From VBAS01 sp035318985 (GTDB lineage Bacteria; Bacteroidota; Bacteroidia; Chitinophagales; Chitinophagaceae), in contig DATHDP010000018.1 in assembly GCA_035318985.1 (NCBI GenBank), forward strand, positions 1 to 14,155: a stretch of DNA of 14,155 bases, written 5' to 3'. Below are positions 1-7,181 of the stretch, in pieces (the first letter of the stretch is position 1; each line of letters opens with the position of its first letter). The notes under the pieces are model-generated. The model saw nothing but the letters and a program-made list of their open reading frames with translations, ran no database searches and was not told the DNA's origin. The translations under genes and the position numbers were made by a program.

Positions 1-439
1 CGCTGATCTTAATGCTGTAGTTGTTGGTGGACACGGTGATACTACAATGATCCCGTTAATGCGTTTAGCAACATGGAATAGCGCATCGGTTACAAAATTT
101 TTAAGTGAAGATCAACAAAAACAAATTGTAGCAGACACAATGGTTGGTGGCGCTACACTTACAAAATTGATCGGCACTTCTGCATGGTATGCACCAGGTG
201 CAGCGGGAGCAGCAATGGTGGAAGCGATCGTAAGAGATGAGAAAAAATTATTTACATGCTGCGTTTCATTGAATGGCGAGTATGGCCAAAAAGATATTTG
301 TCTTGGCGTACCCGTTATCATTGGGAAAAATGGTTGGGAAAAAATTCTTGACTTTGGATTAAACGCCGAAGAGCAAGCTGCGTTCAATAAAAGCGCCGAT
401 GCAGTAAGAAGCATGAATGACGTGTTGAAAACCTTATAG
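1..439 (+). CDS. mdh: Malate dehydrogenase, C-terminal part (5' end outside window)
   Basis: This is the NAD-dependent malate dehydrogenase of the TCA cycle, a cytosolic enzyme that interconverts malate and oxaloacetate. Reading from base 2, the frame is open without an ATG being needed, and it gives 145 visible residues. It opens with ADLNAVVVGGHGDTTMIP, which contains the family's active-site GGHGDT segment with the catalytic His at visible residue 11. The later SAWYAPGAAGAA segment and the C-terminal catalytic-domain helices are typical of the LDH-like malate dehydrogenases of Bacteroidota. The NAD-binding Rossmann half, roughly 165 residues, lies upstream of the window. An ATG at 47 is internal and is not the start. 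The gene ends 20 bases before an intrinsic terminator, so it is transcribed separately from the ABC-F gene that follows. Identity is secure by motif; lactate dehydrogenase is the only realistic alternative and is less likely. Confidence 0.93.
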   Translation, partial: ADLNAVVVGGHGDTTMIPLMRLATWNSASVTKFLSEDQQKQIVADTMVGGATLTKLIGTSAWYAPGAAGAAMVEAIVRDEKKLFTCCVSLNGEYGQKDICLGVPVIIGKNGWEKILDFGLNAEEQAAFNKSADAVRSMNDVLKTL

Positions 440-459
440 AATTTCAAATATTATTTTAC

Positions 460-487
460 AGGCGAACTTCCTGTTCGCCTTTTTTAT
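460..487 (+). terminator. Intrinsic terminator after malate dehydrogenase
   Basis: A perfect 8-bp stem, AGGCGAAC (460-467) with GTTCGCCT (473-480), closes a 5-base loop. It is followed directly by a T-rich tract (481-490). It begins 20 bases after the mdh stop codon and ends shortly before the ABC-F promoter box. Confidence 0.9.
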
Positions 488-508
488 TTTAATAGCAACC
501 TCAAAATT

Positions 509-516
509 TATCTTTG
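509..516 (+). promoter_or_regulatory. Bacteroidota -7 promoter box before the ABC-F gene
   Basis: TATCTTTG matches the Bacteroidota -7 consensus TAnnTTTG exactly. No clear -33 TTTG is present; the expected place is taken by the T-tract of the mdh terminator. Only 4 bases separate the box from the ATG at 521, so the transcript would start at or next to the start codon. Confidence 0.55.
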
Positions 517-520
517 CATC

Positions 521-2404
521 ATGCATTATGTTTCAGTTGAAGAATTGACAAAAAGTTTTGGGATCAAACCATTATTCTCTAATATCTCTTTTCATATTGA
601 AGAAGGAGATAAAATTGCACTGGTAGCAAGAAATGGTTCAGGGAAAACAACCTTACTTAAAATATTGGCGAGCCAGGAAACCGCCGATGAAGGAAAAGTT
701 TGGATAAACAAAGATGTTGACGTGGTATTATTTGAACAGGACCCGCTTTTTACTGAAAATGAAACAGTACTTAATAATATTTTCTTTCATGATCACCCGA
801 TCATAAATGCAATAAAAGAATACGAAGCCGCCGAGGATGAGGGAAATGAAGAAAAACTCAATGACGCTGTGATAAAAATGGATGAACTCGGCGCCTGGAA
901 TTTTGATACCAAAGTGAAACAGGTGCTGGGCAAATTAAATATTCATCATTTACAACAAAATATTTCTACGCTTAGTGGCGGACAACGTAAAAGAGTGGCG
1001 CTTGCAAAAACATTAATTGATATTGGTTTTGAGCACAAACATGTTTTATTAGTAATGGATGAACCCACCAACCATCTTGATGTAGAAATGGTGGAGTGGT
1101 TAGAAAATTATTTAAGCAGTCAGAACACAACTTTGTTGCTTGTAACACACGACAGATATTTTCTTGATGCTGTGTGCGATGAGATATGGGAAATGGACGA
1201 CGACAAGCTTTATGTTTATAAAGGTGATTATGGAAATTATTTGGAGAAAAAAGCTGCACGCTTAGAAAGCGATTCCTCCAGTATTGAAAAAGCAAGAAAT
1301 ACTTATCGAAAAGAATTGGAATGGATGCGTAAGCAACCCAAGGCAAGGACAACTAAAAGCAAAAGCCGTCAGGATAATTTTTATGAGGTCGAGAAAAAAG
1401 CAAAGCAACAGATACTTGATGAACAATTGCAATTAGAAATGAAAATGAGCCGATTGGGAGGAAAAATTGCTGAGCTGAAAAAAGTTCATAAGAATTATGG
1501 CGATAGAACAATTTTAAAAGGATTTGATTACACATTCAAGAAAGGCGATCGCATTGGTATTGTTGGTAAAAACGGAACTGGTAAAACGACTTTCTTAAAT
1601 ATTCTGCAGGGTTTGGAAAAACCAGACAGCGGAAAAATAAATCTTGGTGATACAGTAATATTTGGGAATTATTCCCAACAGGGTTTACAGATAAAAGAGG
1701 ATGTAAGAGTAATTGAATATGTAAAATCGATAGCAGAAAATTTTCCGTTGGCTAAAGGCGGTTCACTAAGTGCTGCACAGTTCCTTGAATTATTTCTTTT
1801 TCCACCCGATAAGCAATACACCTATTTATCCATGCTAAGTGGTGGCGAAAAGAAACGACTGCAATTATTAACTATCCTATTCCGCAATCCTAATTTTTTA
1901 ATTCTTGATGAGCCTACTAATGATCTTGATCTGCCGACATTAGGTGTGCTTGAAAATTTCCTGGCCGAATTCCAGGGATGCTTGGTGTTAGTTTCACATG
2001 ACCGGTATTTCATGGATCGCCTAGTTGATCACCTTTTCGTTTTTGAAGGTGATGGGATCGTAAAAGATTTTCCGGGAAATTATTCGCAATACAGGGAGTC
2101 GATTATCAATAGCCAACGACAAACTGAAAAGATCCCTGAAAAGAAACAGTCAGTTATTAACAATGTATCGCCGATTGTGGACAAAAAACGCCAACTTACT
2201 TTCAAAGAAAGAAGAGAGTTCGAAATACTCGAAAAAGAAATTGCCGAGCTAACCAAAGAAAAAGAATTAGTAGATCTACGTTTAAACGCCGACGATACTC
2301 CATTTGAAGAGCTACAAAAACTTTCAAACCGGATTGGAGAGGTTGCTAAGCTGCTTGATGAAAAAGAATTGCGCTGGTTAGAGTTAAGTGAACTGGCACA
2401 ATAA
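521..2404 (+). CDS. ABC-F family ATPase, Uup type
   Basis: A 627-residue soluble protein with two ATP-binding cassettes and no membrane segment, the hallmark of ABC-F translation-associated ATPases that act on the ribosome. Cassette 1 has Walker A at residues 36-43 (ARNGSGKT, with Ala in place of the usual first Gly), LSGGQ at 151-155, Walker B in LLVMDEPTNHLD around 176-187, and the switch His at 210. A charged helical linker follows, about residues 240-322. Cassette 2 has Walker A GKNGTGKT at 349-356, LSGGE at 439-443, LILDEPTNDLD around 460-470, and His 493. The last ~65 residues (about 560-627) are rich in Glu, Lys and Leu and look like the C-terminal coiled coil of Uup-type members. The ATG at 521 is the only start that keeps the first beta strand of cassette 1. 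A resistance role is not indicated. The subfamily assignment is inference from the C-terminal coiled coil. Confidence 0.93.
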   Translation: MHYVSVEELTKSFGIKPLFSNISFHIEEGDKIALVARNGSGKTTLLKILASQETADEGKVWINKDVDVVLFEQDPLFTENETVLNNIFFHDHPIINAIKEYEAAEDEGNEEKLNDAVIKMDELGAWNFDTKVKQVLGKLNIHHLQQNISTLSGGQRKRVALAKTLIDIGFEHKHVLLVMDEPTNHLDVEMVEWLENYLSSQNTTLLLVTHDRYFLDAVCDEIWEMDDDKLYVYKGDYGNYLEKKAARLESDSSSIEKARNTYRKELEWMRKQPKARTTKSKSRQDNFYEVEKKAKQQILDEQLQLEMKMSRLGGKIAELKKVHKNYGDRTILKGFDYTFKKGDRIGIVGKNGTGKTTFLNILQGLEKPDSGKINLGDTVIFGNYSQQGLQIKEDVRVIEYVKSIAENFPLAKGGSLSAAQFLELFLFPPDKQYTYLSMLSGGEKKRLQLLTILFRNPNFLILDEPTNDLDLPTLGVLENFLAEFQGCLVLVSHDRYFMDRLVDHLFVFEGDGIVKDFPGNYSQYRESIINSQRQTEKIPEKKQSVINNVSPIVDKKRQLTFKERREFEILEKEIAELTKEKELVDLRLNADDTPFEELQKLSNRIGEVAKLLDEKELRWLELSELAQ

Positions 2405-2412
2405 AAATTTAC

Positions 2413-2432
2413 TTTTGCATAATCTTGCAAAA
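2413..2432. repeat. Perfect inverted repeat overlapping a promoter
   Basis: TTTTGCA (2413-2419) and TGCAAAA (2426-2432) are perfect 7-base inverted arms around a 6-base spacer. The right arm covers the -33 TTG (2425-2427) of the promoter for the small membrane protein. No T-tract follows, so it does not look like a terminator for the ABC-F gene. A protein-binding operator is possible but not shown. Confidence 0.45.
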
Positions 2433-2455
2433 TCGGTTAAGTGCATCTACATTTG
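2425..2455 (+). promoter_or_regulatory. Bacteroidota-type promoter for the 36-residue membrane protein
   Basis: A TTG at 2425-2427 is followed after 20 bases by TACATTTG at 2448-2455. The latter is an exact TAnnTTTG -7 box, and the spacing is normal for this phylum. Transcription would start near 2460 and give a leader of about 70 bases before the ATG at 2533. A second exact box, TACTTTTG at 2410-2417, lies just upstream without a visible -33 partner. Confidence 0.6.
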
Positions 2456-2532
2456 CGACCGAATCCCCCCTATTTAATTCCCAGAGTTTTAGTACCGCAC
2501 CCTCACATTTGTTAATCTTTAAAAGTTTGCGT

Positions 2533-2643
2533 ATGAAAAAACTCAACACTTATTTGCACAAACCTGATGTTCAGGGAGCTATTATTATCAGTTTTATTTT
2601 TCTTGCAATTGCAGTTGTTACATTAGTAACCTGGGGTAAATAA
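2533..2643 (+). CDS. Small single-pass membrane protein, 36 residues
   Basis: The frame stays open further upstream, to an ATG at 2425. I chose the ATG at 2533 because the protein then begins MKKLNTYLHKPDVQG, a short basic head, followed by a hydrophobic segment at about residues 15-34 (AIIISFIFLAIAVVTLVTW) and a two-residue tail. The extra 36 residues before that look non-coding (Ser/Thr/Phe-rich, with the promoter box inside them). The likely topology is head inside, one helix in the inner membrane. I do not recognise the family. Its length and shape resemble small accessory subunits of membrane complexes, but no neighbour names a partner. It converges on the glycosyltransferase gene, with 14 bases between the stops. 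It should count as real but unproven. Confidence 0.6.
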   Translation: MKKLNTYLHKPDVQGAIIISFIFLAIAVVTLVTWGK

Positions 2644-2663
2644 GATCTTCCTTTATCTTATTT
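2638..2663. terminator. AT-rich hairpin shared by two convergent gene ends
   Basis: AAATAAGAT (2638-2646) and ATCTTATTT (2655-2663) form a 9-bp stem with an 8-base loop. The left arm covers the stop codon of the small membrane protein, and the right arm covers the stop codon of the GT9 gene. T-rich flanks are short on both sides, so termination may be weak. Confidence 0.5.
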
Positions 2664-3704
2664 TAAAAATTGTCTTGCTGTTTCAACTACAGCATCCATG
2701 GATATTTGTCTCATACACTTAAAATGTCCACGGGGGCATTTAGCATAACCTATTTTACTACAAGGCCGGCAACGAAGCCCGTTGATTTCAAATTTGAAAT
2801 TTGGAATCTGATCTTTTCCATAATAAGGATACATTCCAAATTCAGGAACTGTATTTCCCCAAACAGAAATGATCTTTTTCTTAGAAGTTGCTGCTATATG
2901 CATCAGGCCAGTGTCATGTGTTATTATAAGTTTTGATTTGCGGACAAGATCAGCGCTTTCATTTAAATTAAATTTTCCGCATGCATTGTAGATCTTGATT
3001 GGATCGACAGATGCAATTTGCTTTGCATTTTCATTGTCTTCCTTTCCCCCTAATAAAATAATAGGGTGAGCAATTTTACTGCATAGCTCTTTTAATTTCT
3101 CAACCGGTAACTTTTTTGTGTTATGCGCTGCCCCGATCACCAAACCAATATACCCCAGGTGATGTGACACAGGAATATCTCCTTGCTTTACTTCATCTTT
3201 TTCGGGAATAAAATAATCAAGTCCCTCGCCATCATTTATTACCCCAAACGATTCAACAGTTTTCATATAACGATCAACTATATGAACATCGGGCATCATA
3301 TTCCATTTAAGATTTGTGTATATCCATTTTTTAATATTTAATTTATTGAATGGAAACGATTTTATTCCAAGATCCTTTTTCAATCGCAATGTGCGCAGAT
3401 TATGATGCAGATCGATGATATAATCATAGTTCTCCTGTTTCAACTCATGTACAACTGTTTCCCAACTATGAGCCAACAAATGCACTTTATCTATGTAAGG
3501 ATTGTTTTCAACAATAGTTCCGAAAGATTCTTTTGTCAGGAAGTGAATCTCGGAATCAGGTAATTGTTTTTTTAAACAACGCACAACAGGAGTTGTAAGC
3601 ACTATATCGCCAATGGAGGAAAATCTTATTATCAGAAATTTAAACCCTTTCTGCTCCCTGGAAGGAGGGACTGAAGCAGATTTATCGTTTTCAACTTCAC
3701 TCAT
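2658..3704 (-). CDS. Glycosyltransferase family 9 (heptosyltransferase-like)
   Basis: A 348-residue GT-B enzyme of the ADP-heptose:LPS heptosyltransferase family, which adds sugars to lipopolysaccharide or related glycans at the cytoplasmic face of the inner membrane. After a ~20-residue polar head comes FLIIRFSSIGDIVLTTP (23-39), the N-terminal family signature. The C-terminal domain carries GLVIGAAHNTKKLP (187-200), IILLGGKEDNENA (215-227) and the nucleotide-sugar segment ITHDTGLMHIAATS (261-274). Near the end is a cluster of four cysteines (312, 315, 323, 330) with nearby His, common in Bacteroidota members. It has no signal peptide or membrane helix. It is the last gene of a four-gene minus-strand run, 30 bases after the MFS gene. 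The sugar donor cannot be read from sequence; heptose is not assured in this phylum. Confidence 0.88.
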   Translation of the reverse strand: MSEVENDKSASVPPSREQKGFKFLIIRFSSIGDIVLTTPVVRCLKKQLPDSEIHFLTKESFGTIVENNPYIDKVHLLAHSWETVVHELKQENYDYIIDLHHNLRTLRLKKDLGIKSFPFNKLNIKKWIYTNLKWNMMPDVHIVDRYMKTVESFGVINDGEGLDYFIPEKDEVKQGDIPVSHHLGYIGLVIGAAHNTKKLPVEKLKELCSKIAHPIILLGGKEDNENAKQIASVDPIKIYNACGKFNLNESADLVRKSKLIITHDTGLMHIAATSKKKIISVWGNTVPEFGMYPYYGKDQIPNFKFEINGLRCRPCSKIGYAKCPRGHFKCMRQISMDAVVETARQFLK

Positions 3705-3734
3705 TGGTATAATATTTTTTATTCCCGTTAGAGA

Positions 3735-4994
3735 TTAGGGCATCAATTCTTCCGGTTCCACATAATTCAGATCCTTATGAAAAGTTTCTTCTGTAAAATA
3801 AGCCGCGATTAGTGTAATAGCCATTACAATTATACCAGTTACAATTGCGCTGTTGACAAATGACCATCCATTAATATTCTGAAACCAGTTTACAAACATT
3901 AGATTAATTAATGGCAATGAGCCCCGAACCATATTAGGAATTGTCGTAGCCGCTGTAGCTCTCAGGTTTGTACCAAATTGCTCCGCCCCCATTGTTACAA
4001 AAATTGCCCAGAATCCTGTGCTGAAACCAAGAGCTGCACAAGCTGCATACATCGTTGCATCATTTTTTATGTTGCCACTGAAAAAATAAATTCCGGAAAT
4101 GATCGCGAAAAAGTAGAACAGGTATAATGCTTTTTTCCTGCTTTTGAAATATTGACTGATCAAACCAACAAGTATATCACCAATAGCTATTGCCGCATAC
4201 GCATACATGATAGCCCGACCAGATTCAATTTTATTTTCCCCATAAAAATCTTTGGCAAACTGGTTACTTAAGTTTACAAGCACTCCAATTACAAACCAGG
4301 TGGGTAAGCCAATTAGAATAGCAAGTACATATTTTCTGAAACGTTTTGCATCCTGGAAAAACATAAAAAAATTTCCCCGAACAATAGTTGATTTCTGTTG
4401 CACATGTTTGAACATTCCACTTTCCGCAACAGAAATTCTTAAGAACAATAACAACACACCAAGGCCGGCGCCAATTTTATAGCATAATCTCCAATCACCT
4501 GAAATTTTATAAGTAAAGTAGGCAGCTACTGCACCAAATAATCCAATACCTGCTACCATTGAAGTGCCGACGCCACGTTTATTCTTTGGCAATAGTTCAC
4601 TAACCAAAGTAATTCCGGCACCTAGCTCTCCCGCTAAACCAACACCTGCAACAAATCTTGCCAATGCATATTGTTGAACGTCCTGAACAAAACCAGTCAA
4701 GAAATTTGCGACTGAATAAAGAATTATTGAACCAAATAAAACACTAAGTCTTCCTTTTTTGTCGCCCATGATTCCCCAGATAATTCCACCTATCAGCATA
4801 CCCCACATTTGCCAATTGATAACTTTTGTGCTTGCAGCAATTACCAATGCTCTGTTAGTTATATCTACATTTAAACCCTGTAAGCTTGGCACCCGAACGA
4901 TAGTAAAAAGTAAAAGATCATAGATGTCAACAAAATAACCAAGAGCAGCAACAATAACCGGGAGGGAGAATATGCCGAATTGTTTTTTTTCCAT
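3735..4994 (-). CDS. MFS transporter, metabolite:H+ symporter-like
   Basis: A 419-residue inner-membrane secondary transporter with about 12 hydrophobic segments. The loop after helix 2 contains the MFS motif MGDKKGRLS (76-84). Around 110-141, the run ALARFVAGVGLAGELGAG followed by SELLPKNKRG resembles the motif of the metabolite:H+ and sugar porter branches. The middle loop (about 185-215) is basic and cytoplasmic. The C-terminus ends in an acidic tail, NYVEPEELMP. The substrate cannot be predicted from what is visible. The ATG lies 2 bases after the DedA stop, so translation is probably coupled within the operon. Eight consecutive A residues (minus strand) sit in codons 2-5, a possible slippage point right at the start of the gene. 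Confidence 0.85.
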   Translation of the reverse strand: MEKKQFGIFSLPVIVAALGYFVDIYDLLLFTIVRVPSLQGLNVDITNRALVIAASTKVINWQMWGMLIGGIIWGIMGDKKGRLSVLFGSIILYSVANFLTGFVQDVQQYALARFVAGVGLAGELGAGITLVSELLPKNKRGVGTSMVAGIGLFGAVAAYFTYKISGDWRLCYKIGAGLGVLLLFLRISVAESGMFKHVQQKSTIVRGNFFMFFQDAKRFRKYVLAILIGLPTWFVIGVLVNLSNQFAKDFYGENKIESGRAIMYAYAAIAIGDILVGLISQYFKSRKKALYLFYFFAIISGIYFFSGNIKNDATMYAACAALGFSTGFWAIFVTMGAEQFGTNLRATAATTIPNMVRGSLPLINLMFVNWFQNINGWSFVNSAIVTGIIVMAITLIAAYFTEETFHKDLNYVEPEELMP

Positions 4995-4996
4995 AG

Positions 4997-5737
4997 TTAA
5001 GAATTGGGAATAGGACCTTTATCTTTTTTTCTGCCTGTAAACATTTTAATAATAACAGGAGCCGTCGTCACCAATACAATTCCGAGTACTATCAATTCAA
5101 GATGATCTTTGAGATCAAATCCAAATTGCTTGTATATCCATTTTTGTAAAAAATATCCAGAAAACATCATACTGAAAACCCAGGCAATAGAACCTATCAC
5201 ATTAAAAAAATGAAATTTCTTTCTGTCCATTTGCACAATTCCCGCAACGATTGGTGCAAATGTCCTTATGAACGGAAGAAACCTTGCTCCGATAATTGCA
5301 ACGCCACCATGCTTATCATAAAATTCTTTTGCCTGGTATAAATAACGCTTCTTAAATAAAAAACGATCCCGCCAATTGAACATTGCGGGCCCAACCTTTC
5401 GGCCCGTCCAATAGCCTACTGCATTACCAAGAATACCAAATACTGAGATCAGTCCCCATAAAACAAAAAGATCGACCCATTGATTACTGAAACTTCCCAA
5501 TCCTATTATGTCAAGAAATTGGTAAGCAAGACCAGGTTTTACTTCACCACTTTTTGTAGTTATCTCATGAGCATAAATACCGGCGACAAATAACAATGAA
5601 TCACCAGGTAAAAAGAATCCAATAAATAAACCTGTTTCTGCAAATATCACAAACAACAACACCCATAATCCTCCGTTTTCAACATACCACTGTGGTTGCA
5701 ATAAATCTGTCCAATGAAAAACATCTAATAAAAACAT
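4997..5737 (-). CDS. DedA family membrane protein
   Basis: A 246-residue polytopic inner-membrane protein of the DedA/SNARE-associated (VTT) family. Members move lipids such as undecaprenyl phosphate or phosphatidylethanolamine across the membrane, or influence proton gradient and envelope integrity. Diagnostic parts are FAETGLFIGFFLPGDSLLF (32-50), with the acidic Glu 34 and the FLPGDS motif, then GYWTGRKVG (108-116), and the signature ARFLPFIRTFAPIVAG (151-166) with its conserved arginines, followed by GSIAW (182-186). Length is near the family norm. It sits between a DAACS symporter (17 bases upstream) and an MFS gene (2 bases downstream). No ribosome-binding site is seen before the ATG. 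The transported lipid is not deducible here. Confidence 0.9.
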   Translation of the reverse strand: MFLLDVFHWTDLLQPQWYVENGGLWVLLFVIFAETGLFIGFFLPGDSLLFVAGIYAHEITTKSGEVKPGLAYQFLDIIGLGSFSNQWVDLFVLWGLISVFGILGNAVGYWTGRKVGPAMFNWRDRFLFKKRYLYQAKEFYDKHGGVAIIGARFLPFIRTFAPIVAGIVQMDRKKFHFFNVIGSIAWVFSMMFSGYFLQKWIYKQFGFDLKDHLELIVLGIVLVTTAPVIIKMFTGRKKDKGPIPNS

Positions 5738-5754
5738 GTGGGTGATTGGTTTTC

Positions 5755-7023
5755 TTAATGATGATTATGTGTCTCGTGAGAATGATGATGATTAATATTC
5801 AAGGCGCCTTCCCATTTACTAACAACTGAAGTAGCAATACTGTTGCCTACAACATTGGTAGCTGTTCTGAACATGTCGCAAAAATGATCGATCGGTAATA
5901 TCAATGCAATTCCTTCCGGCGGAATTTTAAACATGGCACAAGTTGCAATGATAACAACCAATGAAGCTCTTGGCACTCCTGCCACTCCTTTACTTGTAAG
6001 CATTAATACAAGCAACATGGTGATCTGCGTTCCAATATCTAAATGAACGCCATATGCCTGAGCAATTGTAATACTGGCAAACGTCATATACATCATGCTG
6101 CCATCAAGATTGAAACTATAGCCAAGCGGTAATACAAAGGAAACGATCTTGTCTTTGCAACCAAACCGTTCCAATTCTTCGGTAAGCTTCGGGAATACAG
6201 CTTCGCTGCTCGTTGTACTAAAGGCGATCAATAATGGCTGAGAAATTCTTTTTAATAAATGAGGCAGGCTGTTTTTTAAAACAAGATAGCCGACGCCTAT
6301 CAGTATTATCCAAAGCAACGCAATGCCTATAAGGAAATAAAAAAAATACTGGGCATAAAAATTAAATACCTGTAATCCCTTAGTTGCAATGACTGCCGCA
6401 ATGGCGCCAAAAACTCCAAGAGGCGCAAAATTCATTACATAGCCCACTACTTTTAAAATTATATGCGATGCTACATCCAACGCATGAATTACTGGTTTGG
6501 CATACTCGCCTAACGCAGTAGCAGCAACGCCAAAGAAAATACTGAACACAACGAGCTGCAATATCTCATTTGTTGCCATGGCCTCAATAAAACTTTTGGG
6601 GAAGACATGCTCAACAAATTTTTGTAAAGAAAATTCCTGTGTTTTACTCACCAGGTCTTTTGCAGCTGCAGTATCTGCATTGCTCAGATCAATGACTGTA
6701 CCCGGATGAAAGAAATTTACCAATACTAATCCCAATAATAAACTCACAAGTGATGCTGAGATAAACCAAAGCATTGCTTTGCCACCCACTCTTCCAACTG
6801 ATTTCAGATCGCCAAGTTTTGCAATGCCTACAACTAATGTAGTAAACACCAGCGGCGCAATGATCATTTGCACCAACCGAAGGAACATCGTAGTAAGAAG
6901 CTTGATATTAGTTGAAAACTTTTGAATTGATTCAGGTGAACTTTTTTCATGTACAATATAACCGGTCAATACACCCAACACCATTGCAAGCAATATAAAA
7001 ATCGTGAGCCTGTTACCTTTCAT
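5755..7023 (-). CDS. Dicarboxylate/amino acid:cation symporter (DAACS, GltP/DctA type)
   Basis: A 422-residue inner-membrane symporter of the glutamate transporter fold, taking up acidic amino acids or C4-dicarboxylates with protons or sodium. Hairpin 1 carries the serine-rich STTSSEAVFP (269-278). Helix 7 has SFNLDGSMMY (303-312), the counterpart of the NMDGT motif. Hairpin 2 has SKGVAGVPRAS (344-354). Helix 8 has DMFRTATNVVGN (383-394), with Asp 383, Arg 386, Thr 387 and Asn 390 at substrate-binding positions. The final position is Asn 394, as in DctA, rather than the Asp of GltPh-type aspartate carriers. The C-terminus is a histidine-rich tail with eight His in the last 12 residues. It is the first gene of the four-gene operon and faces the APC permease across a divergent region. 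Family is sure; the substrate is open. Confidence 0.92.
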   Translation of the reverse strand: MKGNRLTIFILLAMVLGVLTGYIVHEKSSPESIQKFSTNIKLLTTMFLRLVQMIIAPLVFTTLVVGIAKLGDLKSVGRVGGKAMLWFISASLVSLLLGLVLVNFFHPGTVIDLSNADTAAAKDLVSKTQEFSLQKFVEHVFPKSFIEAMATNEILQLVVFSIFFGVAATALGEYAKPVIHALDVASHIILKVVGYVMNFAPLGVFGAIAAVIATKGLQVFNFYAQYFFYFLIGIALLWIILIGVGYLVLKNSLPHLLKRISQPLLIAFSTTSSEAVFPKLTEELERFGCKDKIVSFVLPLGYSFNLDGSMMYMTFASITIAQAYGVHLDIGTQITMLLVLMLTSKGVAGVPRASLVVIIATCAMFKIPPEGIALILPIDHFCDMFRTATNVVGNSIATSVVSKWEGALNINHHHSHETHNHH

Positions 7024-7042
7024 ATCCGGGTTTTAAAGATTG

Positions 7043-7067
7043 CCGAAAATCGGGAAAAAAACCGATT
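7043..7067. repeat. Competing short inverted repeats in the DAACS leader
   Basis: CCGA (7043-7046) can pair with TCGG (7050-7053). Alternatively, AATCGG (7048-7053) can pair with CCGATT (7062-7067) around an A-rich spacer. The two pairings share the TCGG bases, so only one can form at a time. The element lies 20-44 bases before the start of the minus-strand symporter gene, inside its probable 5' leader. Confidence 0.4.
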
Positions 7068-7118
7068 CATAAGCTATTAATCCACTAAATCTGCACTCTC
7101 AAAAAAGATTTACAGGTG

Positions 7119-7159
7119 TTTTCGATTAATTCTTTATTTTACGAGCTTTAATTCGAAAA
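7119..7159. repeat. Near-perfect inverted repeat upstream of the APC permease
   Basis: TTTTCGATTAA (7119-7129) faces TTAATTCGAAAA (7148-7159). The arms are complementary except for one extra base, with an 18-base spacer. It ends 22 bases before the permease ATG, where a promoter is expected. No exact TAnnTTTG box is seen in this divergent region, so the regulation of both genes is unresolved. Confidence 0.4.
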
Positions 7160-7181
7160 TTAAAAACTCAACTACCAATTT

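Noticed and set aside
972..1352. 126-codon open frame on the minus strand inside the ABC-F gene
   Set aside because: It is fully covered by a gene with complete motifs, its composition is Cys/His/Phe-rich without any domain, and it has no promoter. It is an antisense shadow.
2425..2532. N-terminal extension of the small membrane protein to an ATG at 2425
   Set aside because: The extra 36 codons contain the promoter's -7 box and Ser/Phe-rich non-coding-like sequence. The ATG at 2533 gives a coherent small membrane protein.
4983..4990. Eight-base homopolymer at the start of the MFS gene as a phase-variation switch
   Set aside because: It encodes a normal Glu-Lys-Lys-Gln start and is short. 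There is no evidence of variants. Noted in the gene entry only.
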